From Candidatus Puniceispirillum sp. (lineage in GTDB: Bacteria > Pseudomonadota > Alphaproteobacteria > Puniceispirillales > Puniceispirillaceae): 64,000 bases of DNA. A program made the position numbers and the translations under genes. The stretch lies in NCBI GenBank assembly GCA_028383305.1, contig JAOEVD010000007.1, positions 35,538 through 99,537 of the forward strand, read 5' to 3'. Shown here piece by piece: positions 36,002 through 44,552 of this stretch; the stretch's first letter is position 1, and every line of letters starts with the position of its first letter. The notes beneath the pieces are model-generated. The model had not been told where the DNA came from. It searched no databases and saw nothing but the letters and a program-made list of their open reading frames with translations.

Positions 36002-37499
36002 CGAAATCCTAAGTTACAACCCCGACATCATTGTGGTAGGTGCTGGTAACGCAGCGTTGTGCGCCGCTATTTCTGCAAGAGAAAAAGGTGCCAAGGTCTT
36101 AATTTGTGAGGCAGCCCCTGAGAATGAAAAAGGAGGAAACTCACATTTTACCGGCGGGGCTTTCCGATTTGCTTACTCTGGTGTCGACGATATCCTGGAT
36201 ATTTACCCTGACATTTCGCCAGAGGAGTTAAAAAACATCGATTTTGGAAGCTACAGCGTTGAGCAATATTTTGATGATATGTACGAACTAACTCAATACA
36301 GAACGGACGCAGATCTGTGTGAAACATTGATCAGGAATAGTCACGCTAGCGCAAAATGGATTTCTGAAAGAGGAGTTAAGCTACAACCCGGTCTTGGCAG
36401 GCAGGCGTACAAAATTGACGGAAAATTTAAATTTTGGGGTGGTCTCGCGCTCCACATATGGGGCGGTGGCCCGGAATTATTGAAAGCGCTTTACGCAACA
36501 GCTGAAAAACTGGAAATTGCCATTGCGTACGAAACACCTGTCAATCAGTTGCTGATGCAAGACCAGAGGGTTATGGGAATAAAAGCATCTCATAAACAGC
36601 AATCGTTCGACCTAAACTGCAAGGCAGTTATACTTGCATGCGGAAGTTTTGAGTCAAACCCAGAAATGCGGGCAAGATACCTGGGACCTGGATGGGACCT
36701 AGCAAAGGTTCGCGGCACAAAATACAATATGGGTGCCGGCCTTAATATGGCACTTGCCGCCGGAGCTATGCCTTATGGCAACTGGTCGGGCTGCCACTCT
36801 GTAGCTTGGGATGTTAACGCACCTCCATATGGCGACCTATCAATTGGCGATCAATTTCAGAAACATAATTATCCCTATGGGGTAATTGTAAATCTAGACG
36901 GCGAGAGATATGTCGATGAGGGACTAAATTTTCATAGTCACACCTATGCAAAGTATGGGGGTGAAATCCTAAAGCAACCTGGAATGCAGGCGTGGCAAAT
37001 ATTTGATGCTAAATCCACCTCTCTTCTGCGAAGTGAATATTTTATCAGGCGAACCACTAAGGCTGAGGCAAATTCTCTTGAAGAACTAGCCGAGAAATTG
37101 GACGGCGTGAACCCACGCAAGTTTCTGCAAACAATAAAAGCATTTAATGAAGCCTGTGACGCTTCTGCCCAATTCAATCCAAATATTTTAGACGGAAAAG
37201 CCACTCAAGGCCTCACCATTGATAAAACAAACTGGGCTTGTCCGATAGATACGCCTCCTTTTCATGCCTATCACGTTACTACTGGCGTAACCTTTACCTT
37301 CGGGGGAGTAAAGGTCACAACAAAAGCACAGGTGGAGAATATTTTTGGTGGATTGATCCCAGGGCTTTTTGCAGCAGGGGAAATGGTTGGAGGTCTTTTT
37401 TATCACAACTACGCCAGTGGAACTGGCCTAATGTCAGGGGCAACTTTTGGGCGTATCGCTGGCTCCAGCGCTGTTGAATTCATGGGTGCAAATCAATAA
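35979..37499 (+). CDS. FAD-dependent dehydrogenase, TcuA (tricarballylate dehydrogenase)-like
   Basis: 506 aa from MPQLNDLSEIL at 35979 (CGGAG upstream; an upstream Met at 35940 is less likely). FAD motif DIIVVGAGNAALCAAISAREKGAKVLICEAA, substrate-domain blocks NSHFTGGAFRFAY and GERYVDEG, and the C-terminal FTFGGVKVTTKAQVEN and GLFAAGEMVGGLFYHNYASGTGLMSGATFGR are those of the fumarate-reductase/succinate-dehydrogenase flavoprotein family near TcuA. TcuA oxidises tricarballylate to cis-aconitate. The overlap with an MmgE/PrpD gene supports an acid pathway of that sort, but the specific substrate is inferred. Confidence 0.85.
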   Translation: MPQLNDLSEILSYNPDIIVVGAGNAALCAAISAREKGAKVLICEAAPENEKGGNSHFTGGAFRFAYSGVDDILDIYPDISPEELKNIDFGSYSVEQYFDDMYELTQYRTDADLCETLIRNSHASAKWISERGVKLQPGLGRQAYKIDGKFKFWGGLALHIWGGGPELLKALYATAEKLEIAIAYETPVNQLLMQDQRVMGIKASHKQQSFDLNCKAVILACGSFESNPEMRARYLGPGWDLAKVRGTKYNMGAGLNMALAAGAMPYGNWSGCHSVAWDVNAPPYGDLSIGDQFQKHNYPYGVIVNLDGERYVDEGLNFHSHTYAKYGGEILKQPGMQAWQIFDAKSTSLLRSEYFIRRTTKAEANSLEELAEKLDGVNPRKFLQTIKAFNEACDASAQFNPNILDGKATQGLTIDKTNWACPIDTPPFHAYHVTTGVTFTFGGVKVTTKAQVENIFGGLIPGLFAAGEMVGGLFYHNYASGTGLMSGATFGRIAGSSAVEFMGANQ

Positions 37500-38828
37500 T
37501 CAAACCATGCCAGGTAAGGTTTGCAAATCCTCCATTTTCATCAAATCTGATAACAAATAATTTGGAACTGTGACTCTTTTCGTAAGCAGCTGAAACTTCC
37601 TAGAAATGTCATTGTCACTCATCGGCATGTTGGGCAGCCCCCGGAACTGAGCTGCATCATTTTCAATTACTTGTCCATCTTGCATGGTAATCCTCACGCG
37701 AGCATGCCATGAATGCTCGGCCTGTCCATCATGTTCAAAGACCTCAATTTTTTGCAAAATTGCTTGCAAAACAGGATTTTGCAATAAGTCTGAGTTAAAA
37801 TTTTCTGGGTCACTTAAATCTACGACAAGGCCAGCAGCAAGGCAGAATGGAACCGAATACTGTGCTTGCATTATGTCATGGGGCTGTTTGATATTATGAT
37901 GAGAAACCACTTTTTTAGATGCATAAATCGTTATTCTGGCAATCTCAGAAATGGATAACTTACAAGTTTGTAGCAATTCCAATGTCGCCATCAGCGGCGC
38001 ATGTGCTGTTATATGAGCTGGAAATGTCTTGAAACAAATCGAAAGCGACTCCCACCTTGAACCTAGCTCTTCGGTTAAAGCAATTTTGTTGAACTCAGGA
38101 CAAAACGCCTCTAATAGGCCAAATCGGCCATCCACAGCCGTATCTGGCCCTTCAAATCCTCTCATGGCAAGTTGCGCTGCCCTTACGGCGGCTTCTGCGG
38201 ACCGTCCAAGATGAAGTCTCTTAATCATCCCACCGCCATCTGACTTGGCAAACGCAAGCAATCCGGCCGACATCGACGCAGCTATGCCGCTAGCATTCAT
38301 AATCTGCTTCGAATTTGCTCCTAAAGCTGCTGCACAAGCGATCGCTCCACCCACCGGCCCGATAACCCCAGGTGCATGAAATCCTCGATTTTCAAGCGAG
38401 TGCTTTGTGGCCAGTCCTAGACGAGACAACGCTTCTACACCAACAACTGCAGATGCAATTAAGTTCCTGCCTGACAGACCATATTCCCGCGCCAAGGCCA
38501 CCAATGGACATATAATTACTGCACCAGGGTGCACCCCTGCCCCTGGGAAGCGCAAGTTATCCAGTTCAAAAGCATGACAGTAAGAGCCTAGCAAGAGGGC
38601 TGCTGAACTGGGTGGCAGCCCACTCTTTGGAAAGGAGGGAAAAATACAGGTGCCACTTTGGTTCTCGGCCGCAACAACATCTCGAGCCATTTCAGACCAT
38701 ACTTTGGTGGAGCCAAAAAGAGCGCAGGCGATGGCATCAATAAAACTATGTTTTATTATTGTAACCACAGGCTCAGGCAAATCCTGATAATTTAGCTTCG
38801 ATGCAAATTCTGCTATGCTTTTGTTCAT
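37500..38828 (-). CDS. MmgE/PrpD-family protein (paralogue F)
   Basis: 442 aa. Blocks: YCHAFELDNLRFPGAGVHPGAVIICPLVALARE, RGFHAPGVIGPVGGAIACAAA, GMIKRLHLGRSAEAAVRAAQLAMRGF and PAHITAHAPLMATLEL. The first catalytic segment reads ELDNL rather than DFDDT, and the late motif is AHAP, so its pocket differs from the others. Its stop abuts the stop of the upstream-facing TcuA-like gene with no gap, and it is divergent from the CapA-like gene. It is a lone gene on its transcript. Confidence 0.85.
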   Translation of the reverse strand: MNKSIAEFASKLNYQDLPEPVVTIIKHSFIDAIACALFGSTKVWSEMARDVVAAENQSGTCIFPSFPKSGLPPSSAALLLGSYCHAFELDNLRFPGAGVHPGAVIICPLVALAREYGLSGRNLIASAVVGVEALSRLGLATKHSLENRGFHAPGVIGPVGGAIACAAALGANSKQIMNASGIAASMSAGLLAFAKSDGGGMIKRLHLGRSAEAAVRAAQLAMRGFEGPDTAVDGRFGLLEAFCPEFNKIALTEELGSRWESLSICFKTFPAHITAHAPLMATLELLQTCKLSISEIARITIYASKKVVSHHNIKQPHDIMQAQYSVPFCLAAGLVVDLSDPENFNSDLLQNPVLQAILQKIEVFEHDGQAEHSWHARVRITMQDGQVIENDAAQFRGLPNMPMSDNDISRKFQLLTKRVTVPNYLLSDLMKMEDLQTLPGMV

Positions 38829-38930
38829 ATTTATTTGGCCACAAGGTTATTTAAATCATACTAAAAAATATTAGTCTAAACTGGCTCAGCTGACAGCCAA
38901 ATATTTTAAAAAAGGAGAGGATGATTTTTT

Positions 38931-40010
38931 ATGTCAATTGAGCAGAAATTTATTTTGACTGGTGATCTAAACTTCATGGGCTTGGGGGATGCAAAACACG
39001 TTTTTGAGCGCATAAGATCTGAAATGTGGGCAGCAGATGCGGTGATCTCAAATTTGGAATGCTGTTTCTTTGCTAATGAAAGTAAGGCAAATAATCAGTC
39101 TTGCACAGGACATTTGTATGAACGATCAGGGCAGCGTGAGGGTTTCTATGCCCAGCCAGCTGCTGCTGAAGCTCTAAAAGCCGCCAACATCACGATGGTT
39201 GGTAACGCCAATAACACAAATTTTGGTGATGAAGCAATTAGGTCAACTATTGCTGTTCTAAACGACCGGCAGATAGCGTTCTCAGGAGTAGGCACAAATT
39301 GGGAAGAAGCGTGCCAACCAGCTTTAAAAACAATCAATGGCATTCGAGTTGGGCTTATCCAGCGAACATCTGTTTACTGGCCCAGCAATCATGAAGCGTC
39401 CGCATCACATCCCGGTGTCGCTACGGTAAAAATTCATACTGCGTATAGCCCAAAAATTGATGGTTACGCATCAAACCGGCCCGGCACACCTCCAGATATC
39501 CATACATGGGCTGACAGTAAATATCTCGAAGATCTTGTTACACAAATCCACAAACTGAAAGAGACAACCGATATCGTGATCGCCTCATTTCACTGGGGCT
39601 ATAAAGAGGAGGTTCTTGATTATATGAGCGAAATTGCTCACGCAGCCATTGATGCTGGCGCAGATATAATCCTGGGGCATGGTCCACACATGCCACTTCC
39701 CACAGAAATTTATAAGTCCAAGCCTATTTTTTATGGCGTCGGTAGCTTTGTTTTCCATAATGGCCACAGGGGAAAGGTTCACGGAAATTGGGTTGGCATG
39801 ATGGGCCGTATTAACATCCAGGACAAAAAACTGAAATCTTTTGGGTTTTCTCTAGTCAGGCGCGACGAAAAGAACCAAACCTTCATCACTGATTTAGAAG
39901 ACGAGACCAGCGTGTTAGAGCCCATTTTTGAAGCAATGCGAACCAACGGCTTGAGTTTTAATATCGATGATGATACTGTTTATTTTAACATGGACAAAAT
40001 TGAGCCCTAA
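38931..40010 (+). CDS. CapA/PgsA-family metallophosphatase-like protein
   Basis: 359 aa. Family marks: ILTGDLNFMGLGD near the start, SNLECCF, GNANNTNFGD, SFHWGYKEEVLDYM and ILGHGPHMPLPTEIYKSKPIFYGVGSFVFH. A metallophosphatase-type fold with His/Asp metal ligands is expected. Named members make poly-gamma-glutamate capsules, but most relatives are uncharacterised. No signal peptide is seen and the gene is alone, divergent from paralogue F with a strong AAGGAGAGG ribosome site. A capsule role is not implied. Confidence 0.82.
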   Translation: MSIEQKFILTGDLNFMGLGDAKHVFERIRSEMWAADAVISNLECCFFANESKANNQSCTGHLYERSGQREGFYAQPAAAEALKAANITMVGNANNTNFGDEAIRSTIAVLNDRQIAFSGVGTNWEEACQPALKTINGIRVGLIQRTSVYWPSNHEASASHPGVATVKIHTAYSPKIDGYASNRPGTPPDIHTWADSKYLEDLVTQIHKLKETTDIVIASFHWGYKEEVLDYMSEIAHAAIDAGADIILGHGPHMPLPTEIYKSKPIFYGVGSFVFHNGHRGKVHGNWVGMMGRINIQDKKLKSFGFSLVRRDEKNQTFITDLEDETSVLEPIFEAMRTNGLSFNIDDDTVYFNMDKIEP

Positions 40011-40138
40011 ACATGATTAGCTCTAAATCCTGATCAGAAGGTCACTCTAATTTTTGTGAAGGCTTATGGATCTTACCTGCCACAATTTTGATCAAAAGTA
40101 ATGGCACAAATTTTATTCAACACAAAAAGTACCGTCAA

Positions 40139-41254
40139 TCAATCGATCCGATAACGAGCCAGTTTCTCGTCATCAAAGGTGACTGATAAACCGGGAGAGT
40201 TTGGCACGGCAAAATATCCTGGACTAATATCTAGCACCTCCTTTGTCACAGTATCAGCAGCCTTTAGCGGACCGACACATTCAAGACCAGGTATGATATT
40301 TTCGAAAGCCGCCCCAACAATGATCTCAGCCATGGTGCTGGGATTGAGGCCAAAACCGTGCCCCATAACCACCTTTAAACCAGCAGCTGCTGCAGTCGAG
40401 ATCATCTTTCCAGCAGCAAGTACACCTCCGGCTTGTGCAACTCCAAATTTTACATAATCTGCACAGTCTGCTCGAATCACGCGCAACAAGCTCGAGTGAT
40501 CACTGATCGACTCATCCGCCATGATTGGCGCCTTACACCTGCGTCTGACTTCAGCAAGCCCCTCCAAATCACTCCTAATGACTGGTTGTTCAAACAGCTC
40601 GAGATCACAGTTTTTTACAGCTTCATCAAGCTCTAACGCTTGTTTAACACTGTATTGCTCATTGGCATCCATACGCAATCTTACTGAAGCTCCTACGACA
40701 TCACGAATGGCCAGGACTCGCTCAATATCTTGACGAAGGTCACTGCCCACCTTGATTTTCATTGATTTAAAGCCCGCTTTGACCCAGCCCACTGCCTCAA
40801 CGGCTGCATTATCTGGCGGCAACTCGCCAACCCAGCCATTAAAGTCAACAGTTGGCGTCAACGCTCCCCCAAGATAATCAGACAATGAGACGCCAAGGCG
40901 ACGACAAATTAAATCAACGCACGCAGTCTCAATTGCCGCTCGGGCACCCAGCTGAGTTTGAGTGCTGTTTGAAATAATTTTGGAGATAAGGTTTATGTTG
41001 AACAGTGATTGTCCAATTAACATAGGCTTAAGCTTTTTATTTATCGTGTGTGACAGGTCTTCTGCACGTTCCGGGAACACCGCACGGCTTGATGGATCAG
41101 CACTGCTTATTCCAACGCTACCATCAGACGCCGTGATCCTAACAACCACACTTTTGGCAACATTTTTAGATTTTCCACCACTGGTAAAAACATCAACCAA
41201 AGGCATTGCGACCGCAAAAGCTTCCAATGAACTTACTTTTAAATCGGAAATCAT
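40139..41254 (-). CDS. Enolase-superfamily enzyme (mandelate racemase/muconate lactonising type)
   Basis: 371 aa with the enolase-superfamily layout: an N-terminal capping domain (1-125), then the barrel. The Lys pair is KSMKIKVG, metal ligands are RMDANEQY, FEQP and MADES, and the second half has KFGVAQAGGVLAAGKM and VMGHGFGLN. The MKIKVG motif (KxK) and late Lys/His place it in the MLE/racemase subgroup. It abstracts a proton next to a carboxylate, so it could epimerise, lactonise or dehydrate an acid. Last gene of the TauD-MmgE-TctC-TctAB operon. Confidence 0.87.
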   Translation of the reverse strand: MISDLKVSSLEAFAVAMPLVDVFTSGGKSKNVAKSVVVRITASDGSVGISSADPSSRAVFPERAEDLSHTINKKLKPMLIGQSLFNINLISKIISNSTQTQLGARAAIETACVDLICRRLGVSLSDYLGGALTPTVDFNGWVGELPPDNAAVEAVGWVKAGFKSMKIKVGSDLRQDIERVLAIRDVVGASVRLRMDANEQYSVKQALELDEAVKNCDLELFEQPVIRSDLEGLAEVRRRCKAPIMADESISDHSSLLRVIRADCADYVKFGVAQAGGVLAAGKMISTAAAAGLKVVMGHGFGLNPSTMAEIIVGAAFENIIPGLECVGPLKAADTVTKEVLDISPGYFAVPNSPGLSVTFDDEKLARYRID

Positions 41255-41324
41255 TTTTTAACCTCATCAACGAGCTTTCTATCGCTAACAACACAAAAGC
41301 AGGCGTCTCACAACATTAGATGGA

Positions 41325-43304
41325 TTATTGCAATGGCCATGGGAGATCAACGCCCGCAGCGTCTTGCAGAAGGCCAGTCGGGTATTGAAGTGTCAGCCGG
41401 TCGGACAAAACTCCCAAAAAAAGAACAAAAGCGAGTGCACCGAGGCCAGACCTCAAAACAGATAAGCGTGCCTTTAGAAGTAAAAACAGAAAAATAAAAG
41501 CGGCAATACCGATTACAAATCCAACAAAAGCTGAGAAGGCTAACATTCCAAATAACCAAAATATGTAATGTTCGTTTGACTTCAGTAAACCGCCGGAAGT
41601 GCCAGCAACACGCTCTGAATCAAAAAATGCTGTGCTTGGTGCTGCGCTTGTTACAAGTTGAAAACACAGAGGCATAAGAAACACTGTAGTCAGACAAGTC
41701 GCAAAGATCGGAAAGAGCCCTGTCAAATAATCATACTGTATTGCATCAACAAAAAGCATGCCTATAAATAAGAACACAGAACCAAGAAACATTAATTGAG
41801 GCAGCTTATTTTGGTTGGTATGGGGCCCTGTAGCGCTTAAATCTGCTGGCTCTTTTTTAAACCTGATAACAGCAAATACTGATAAGGCTGTTAAACCTAC
41901 TAACACCAGAACAATTGGCCTTTCAAATACAGACAAGCCATAAACAGTGAAAGTTTGGTAAACAAGCTCCTCAACCTGGTCAGCCAGAACAAAGCCGATC
42001 AAGAGCGCGGGGCGCGGCCAACCAAAGCGCTTCATATAGATACCAAGCAAACTCACTATAAAGAGGGCTATTAGATCCCCCCATGACCGCGTTGCCTGAA
42101 ATGCGGCAAAGAAAATCAGGCCAAACATTATGGGTGCAAGCAGCGTATATTTTATTGTTGTAAGTTTTGAAATCTGAGGCGCCAGAACAAAACAAGTGCC
42201 GGCTCCGATGATGTTGGCCAATGCAACAGACCAGATAATAAGGTAAACGAGGTCCAGCTTATAGGTCACCATGTCTACACCAGGTTCAATACCAATCAGG
42301 ACAAAACCACCAAGTAAGATTGCCATACTGCCAGAGCCAGGAATTCCAAACAGTAATGTCGGCACAAGAGCTCCACCCTCTTTAGCATTGTTGGCAGACT
42401 CCGGTGCAATTACACCCCGAATGTCACCTGTGCCATATCTTTCTTTATTATTTGTGGTCTGGATAGCATGACCATAAGCTATCCAGTCTATCACCGTACC
42501 ACCAAGGCCTGGCAGAGCGCCGACCAAACACCCAATTATCGCGCACCTTAGAGACAGCCATTTATTTGACATCCAATCTCTAAACCCTACTGCCCACCCA
42601 TGCCCCATGAGGGGCTTTTCAGAAATAGTTTCCTGACGGCGTAAAAGATCTATAATTTCTGGAGTGGCAAACATTGCCAATCCCACAACCACGAGGGGCA
42701 GCGGGTCAATTAGGTAGTCAGTACCAAAGTCCAAACGTTCAATGCCTGTAAAAGGGGCGGCCCCCAGTGAGCCAAGCATCAGACCGAGACCACAAGCTGC
42801 TAAACCTTTCCAAGGATTAGCCCCTGTTAGCATTCCAACCATAGTTAACGCGAGGACAACGAGCATCATTTGCTCACCGAAACCAACAGCAAGAATTATC
42901 GGCATAGCAAAGAAAATTGCTACCGAAAGAACGAGAGCCCCAAACACTCCTCCAAACATCGAGGAAATAAATGCTGCAGACAGTGCTCTTGCCCCCTCAC
43001 CTTTCTTGGCGAGCGGAAATCCATCTAAAACAGTAGCTTGAGAACCAGACGTCCCAGGTATACCCATCAAAACTGAGGGGAATGTATCTGAAGTGGTAGT
43101 AACAGACTGAAGACCAATCATCATCGCAAGCGCAAGGCTTGGATCCATGCCAAAAACAAAAGGCAATAACAGCGCTAGTCCAGCAGTGCCGCCAAGGCCA
43201 GGAAGTATGCCCACCACAAGACCGATAATAACACCAAAAAACAAGTGCAATATATGAACGGGACTTGTGATTGCAACTAAAGCGGCAATGCCAGCATCAA
43301 TCAT
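41325..43304 (-). CDS. TTT transporter: fused TctA-TctB permease
   Basis: 659 aa from MIDAGIAALVAITSP (GAGGA upstream), longer than a usual TctA (about 500). Residues 1 to about 490 are TctA: VVGILPGLGGTAGLALLLPFVFGM, TSGSQATVLDGFPLAKKG, GALPGLGGTVIDWIAYG and GALVPTLLFGIPGSGSMAILLGG. After a polar linker (residues about 490-510) comes a four-helix TctB-like part. So one chain carries both membrane subunits. It lies after tctC and before the enolase-superfamily gene. A strong hairpin precedes it. Substrate unknown but probably the acid of this operon. Confidence 0.88.
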   Translation of the reverse strand: MIDAGIAALVAITSPVHILHLFFGVIIGLVVGILPGLGGTAGLALLLPFVFGMDPSLALAMMIGLQSVTTTSDTFPSVLMGIPGTSGSQATVLDGFPLAKKGEGARALSAAFISSMFGGVFGALVLSVAIFFAMPIILAVGFGEQMMLVVLALTMVGMLTGANPWKGLAACGLGLMLGSLGAAPFTGIERLDFGTDYLIDPLPLVVVGLAMFATPEIIDLLRRQETISEKPLMGHGWAVGFRDWMSNKWLSLRCAIIGCLVGALPGLGGTVIDWIAYGHAIQTTNNKERYGTGDIRGVIAPESANNAKEGGALVPTLLFGIPGSGSMAILLGGFVLIGIEPGVDMVTYKLDLVYLIIWSVALANIIGAGTCFVLAPQISKLTTIKYTLLAPIMFGLIFFAAFQATRSWGDLIALFIVSLLGIYMKRFGWPRPALLIGFVLADQVEELVYQTFTVYGLSVFERPIVLVLVGLTALSVFAVIRFKKEPADLSATGPHTNQNKLPQLMFLGSVFLFIGMLFVDAIQYDYLTGLFPIFATCLTTVFLMPLCFQLVTSAAPSTAFFDSERVAGTSGGLLKSNEHYIFWLFGMLAFSAFVGFVIGIAAFIFLFLLLKARLSVLRSGLGALAFVLFLGVLSDRLTLQYPTGLLQDAAGVDLPWPLQ

Positions 43305-43331
43305 GGTTTTCCTCGCGCCGTTAATACTATT

Positions 43332-43362
43332 GTGGAGCCACACCTCGCCGGTGTGGCTCCAC
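43332..43362 (-). terminator. Strong hairpin between tctC and tctAB
   Basis: GTGGAGCCACACC (43332-43344) is perfectly complementary to GGTGTGGCTCCAC (43350-43362), with the 5-base loop TCGCC, in the short spacer between the binding-protein gene and the fused permease gene. It would cut readthrough or stabilise the tctC mRNA, so the binding protein is made in excess. The first TTT operon has the same arrangement at 10554. Confidence 0.75.
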
Positions 43363-43383
43363 TAGGGTAATTATTCCCTCAGA

Positions 43384-44484
43384 TTACATTTTTACGTTGA
43401 ATTTTTCGCCAAGCTCCTTGGCCATCCAATCTCTCGCCGACGGTTTAATCTTAAATCCACCCGCCATGATTGGTTTTGCAGCTTCACCATAATAAACAGG
43501 CAAGCTTCCCACTGTTTTCTTGATCGCTTTTGCCGCTTTTGGATCCTCAGCGATACGCTTCATAGCAGCGATATATGTGTCAACAACCTCTTTTGGTGTT
43601 CCAGGTGGAAGAGCGATCAATTTAGACATCACACGCAAACCGGTGATGTTCCGGTAGGCATCATAAGCGGGTCCTTTTGGCGCTTTTCCGAAAGCTGCTT
43701 GATAGAACTCCTCCATCGTTGGCAACTCAGGCGCATCAGGATCACGAAGTCTATTACCGTCAGGCCCGTCGTACCCAAAGGAGAACATTGGCACTGTATT
43801 AAAATCAGATTTACCAACAACTTTCTTCAAGTAGGGGCCTGTTCCATCAACATTAGCCATGATTTCCTGACGAAAATAAGCCTTGCGCTGCTTGGATGTA
43901 CTCAAACCAAAAACTGGTTTGACATTTGCGCCAATTATCCTCCAAGAGATGTAGTCACTCAACTCAGCAGAGGTTGGCGTTTTCATACCAATAACTACAG
44001 GCTTTGACTGAGCAATCGCCACATCGCCTTTAGGGTCATTTAATCCACCCTTTAAGCCCATTTTGTCGCTATTCGCATATACGATAGCGCCACGGAGCAT
44101 CAAGATAATTGGCTCCCAAGACATGGGGTCATACTTAACTTTATCACCGCCAATTGCATAAGCGACAAATGTTGAGGTTGAGCCCATCCCCAGTACCGTA
44201 CCGTCTTTAACATCGGTGCGCTGGAATTTGTTGCTGCCGGTTACACCGCCACCACCGGGCTGATTAAGCACGATCACATCGGGGTTGCCAGGCAATTCTT
44301 TTTGTAAATAAGGTGCAAATAATCTGGCAAGCCCATCGGTACCACCGCCTTCCTTAAATGGCGTGATAATAGTGATTTTTTTGCCACTAAAGTCTACGGC
44401 TGATGCCGGCAAAACAGCTACAATGCTGACCAAAAGTCCCGCGGCGGCTGTAAGCATAACCTTGGCTGGATTTCCAAATATCAT
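43384..44484 (-). CDS. TTT periplasmic binding protein (TctC-like)
   Basis: About 366 aa from MIFGNPAKVMLTAAAGLL (GGGAGG ribosome site). A signal peptide (cleaved near PASA) precedes the TctC-like chain with KKITIITPFKEGGGTDGLARLFAPYL, VIVLNQPGGGGVTGSNKFQR and TPTSAELSDYI. It is 40 residues longer than the first TctC. It binds a carboxylate in the periplasm. It lies between MmgE paralogue A and the fused permease, which ties import to the MmgE reaction. Confidence 0.88.
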   Translation of the reverse strand: MIFGNPAKVMLTAAAGLLVSIVAVLPASAVDFSGKKITIITPFKEGGGTDGLARLFAPYLQKELPGNPDVIVLNQPGGGGVTGSNKFQRTDVKDGTVLGMGSTSTFVAYAIGGDKVKYDPMSWEPIILMLRGAIVYANSDKMGLKGGLNDPKGDVAIAQSKPVVIGMKTPTSAELSDYISWRIIGANVKPVFGLSTSKQRKAYFRQEIMANVDGTGPYLKKVVGKSDFNTVPMFSFGYDGPDGNRLRDPDAPELPTMEEFYQAAFGKAPKGPAYDAYRNITGLRVMSKLIALPPGTPKEVVDTYIAAMKRIAEDPKAAKAIKKTVGSLPVYYGEAAKPIMAGGFKIKPSARDWMAKELGEKFNVKM

Positions 44485-44552
44485 ACTTTCCTCCCATAAT
44501 TGATACATTGAGTTTGTTTAATGGTAAGGCACTAGCCACATAATTCAACCCC

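Noticed and set aside
38931-40010. Capsule biosynthesis locus
   Set aside because: Only a single CapA-like gene without signal peptide or partner genes.
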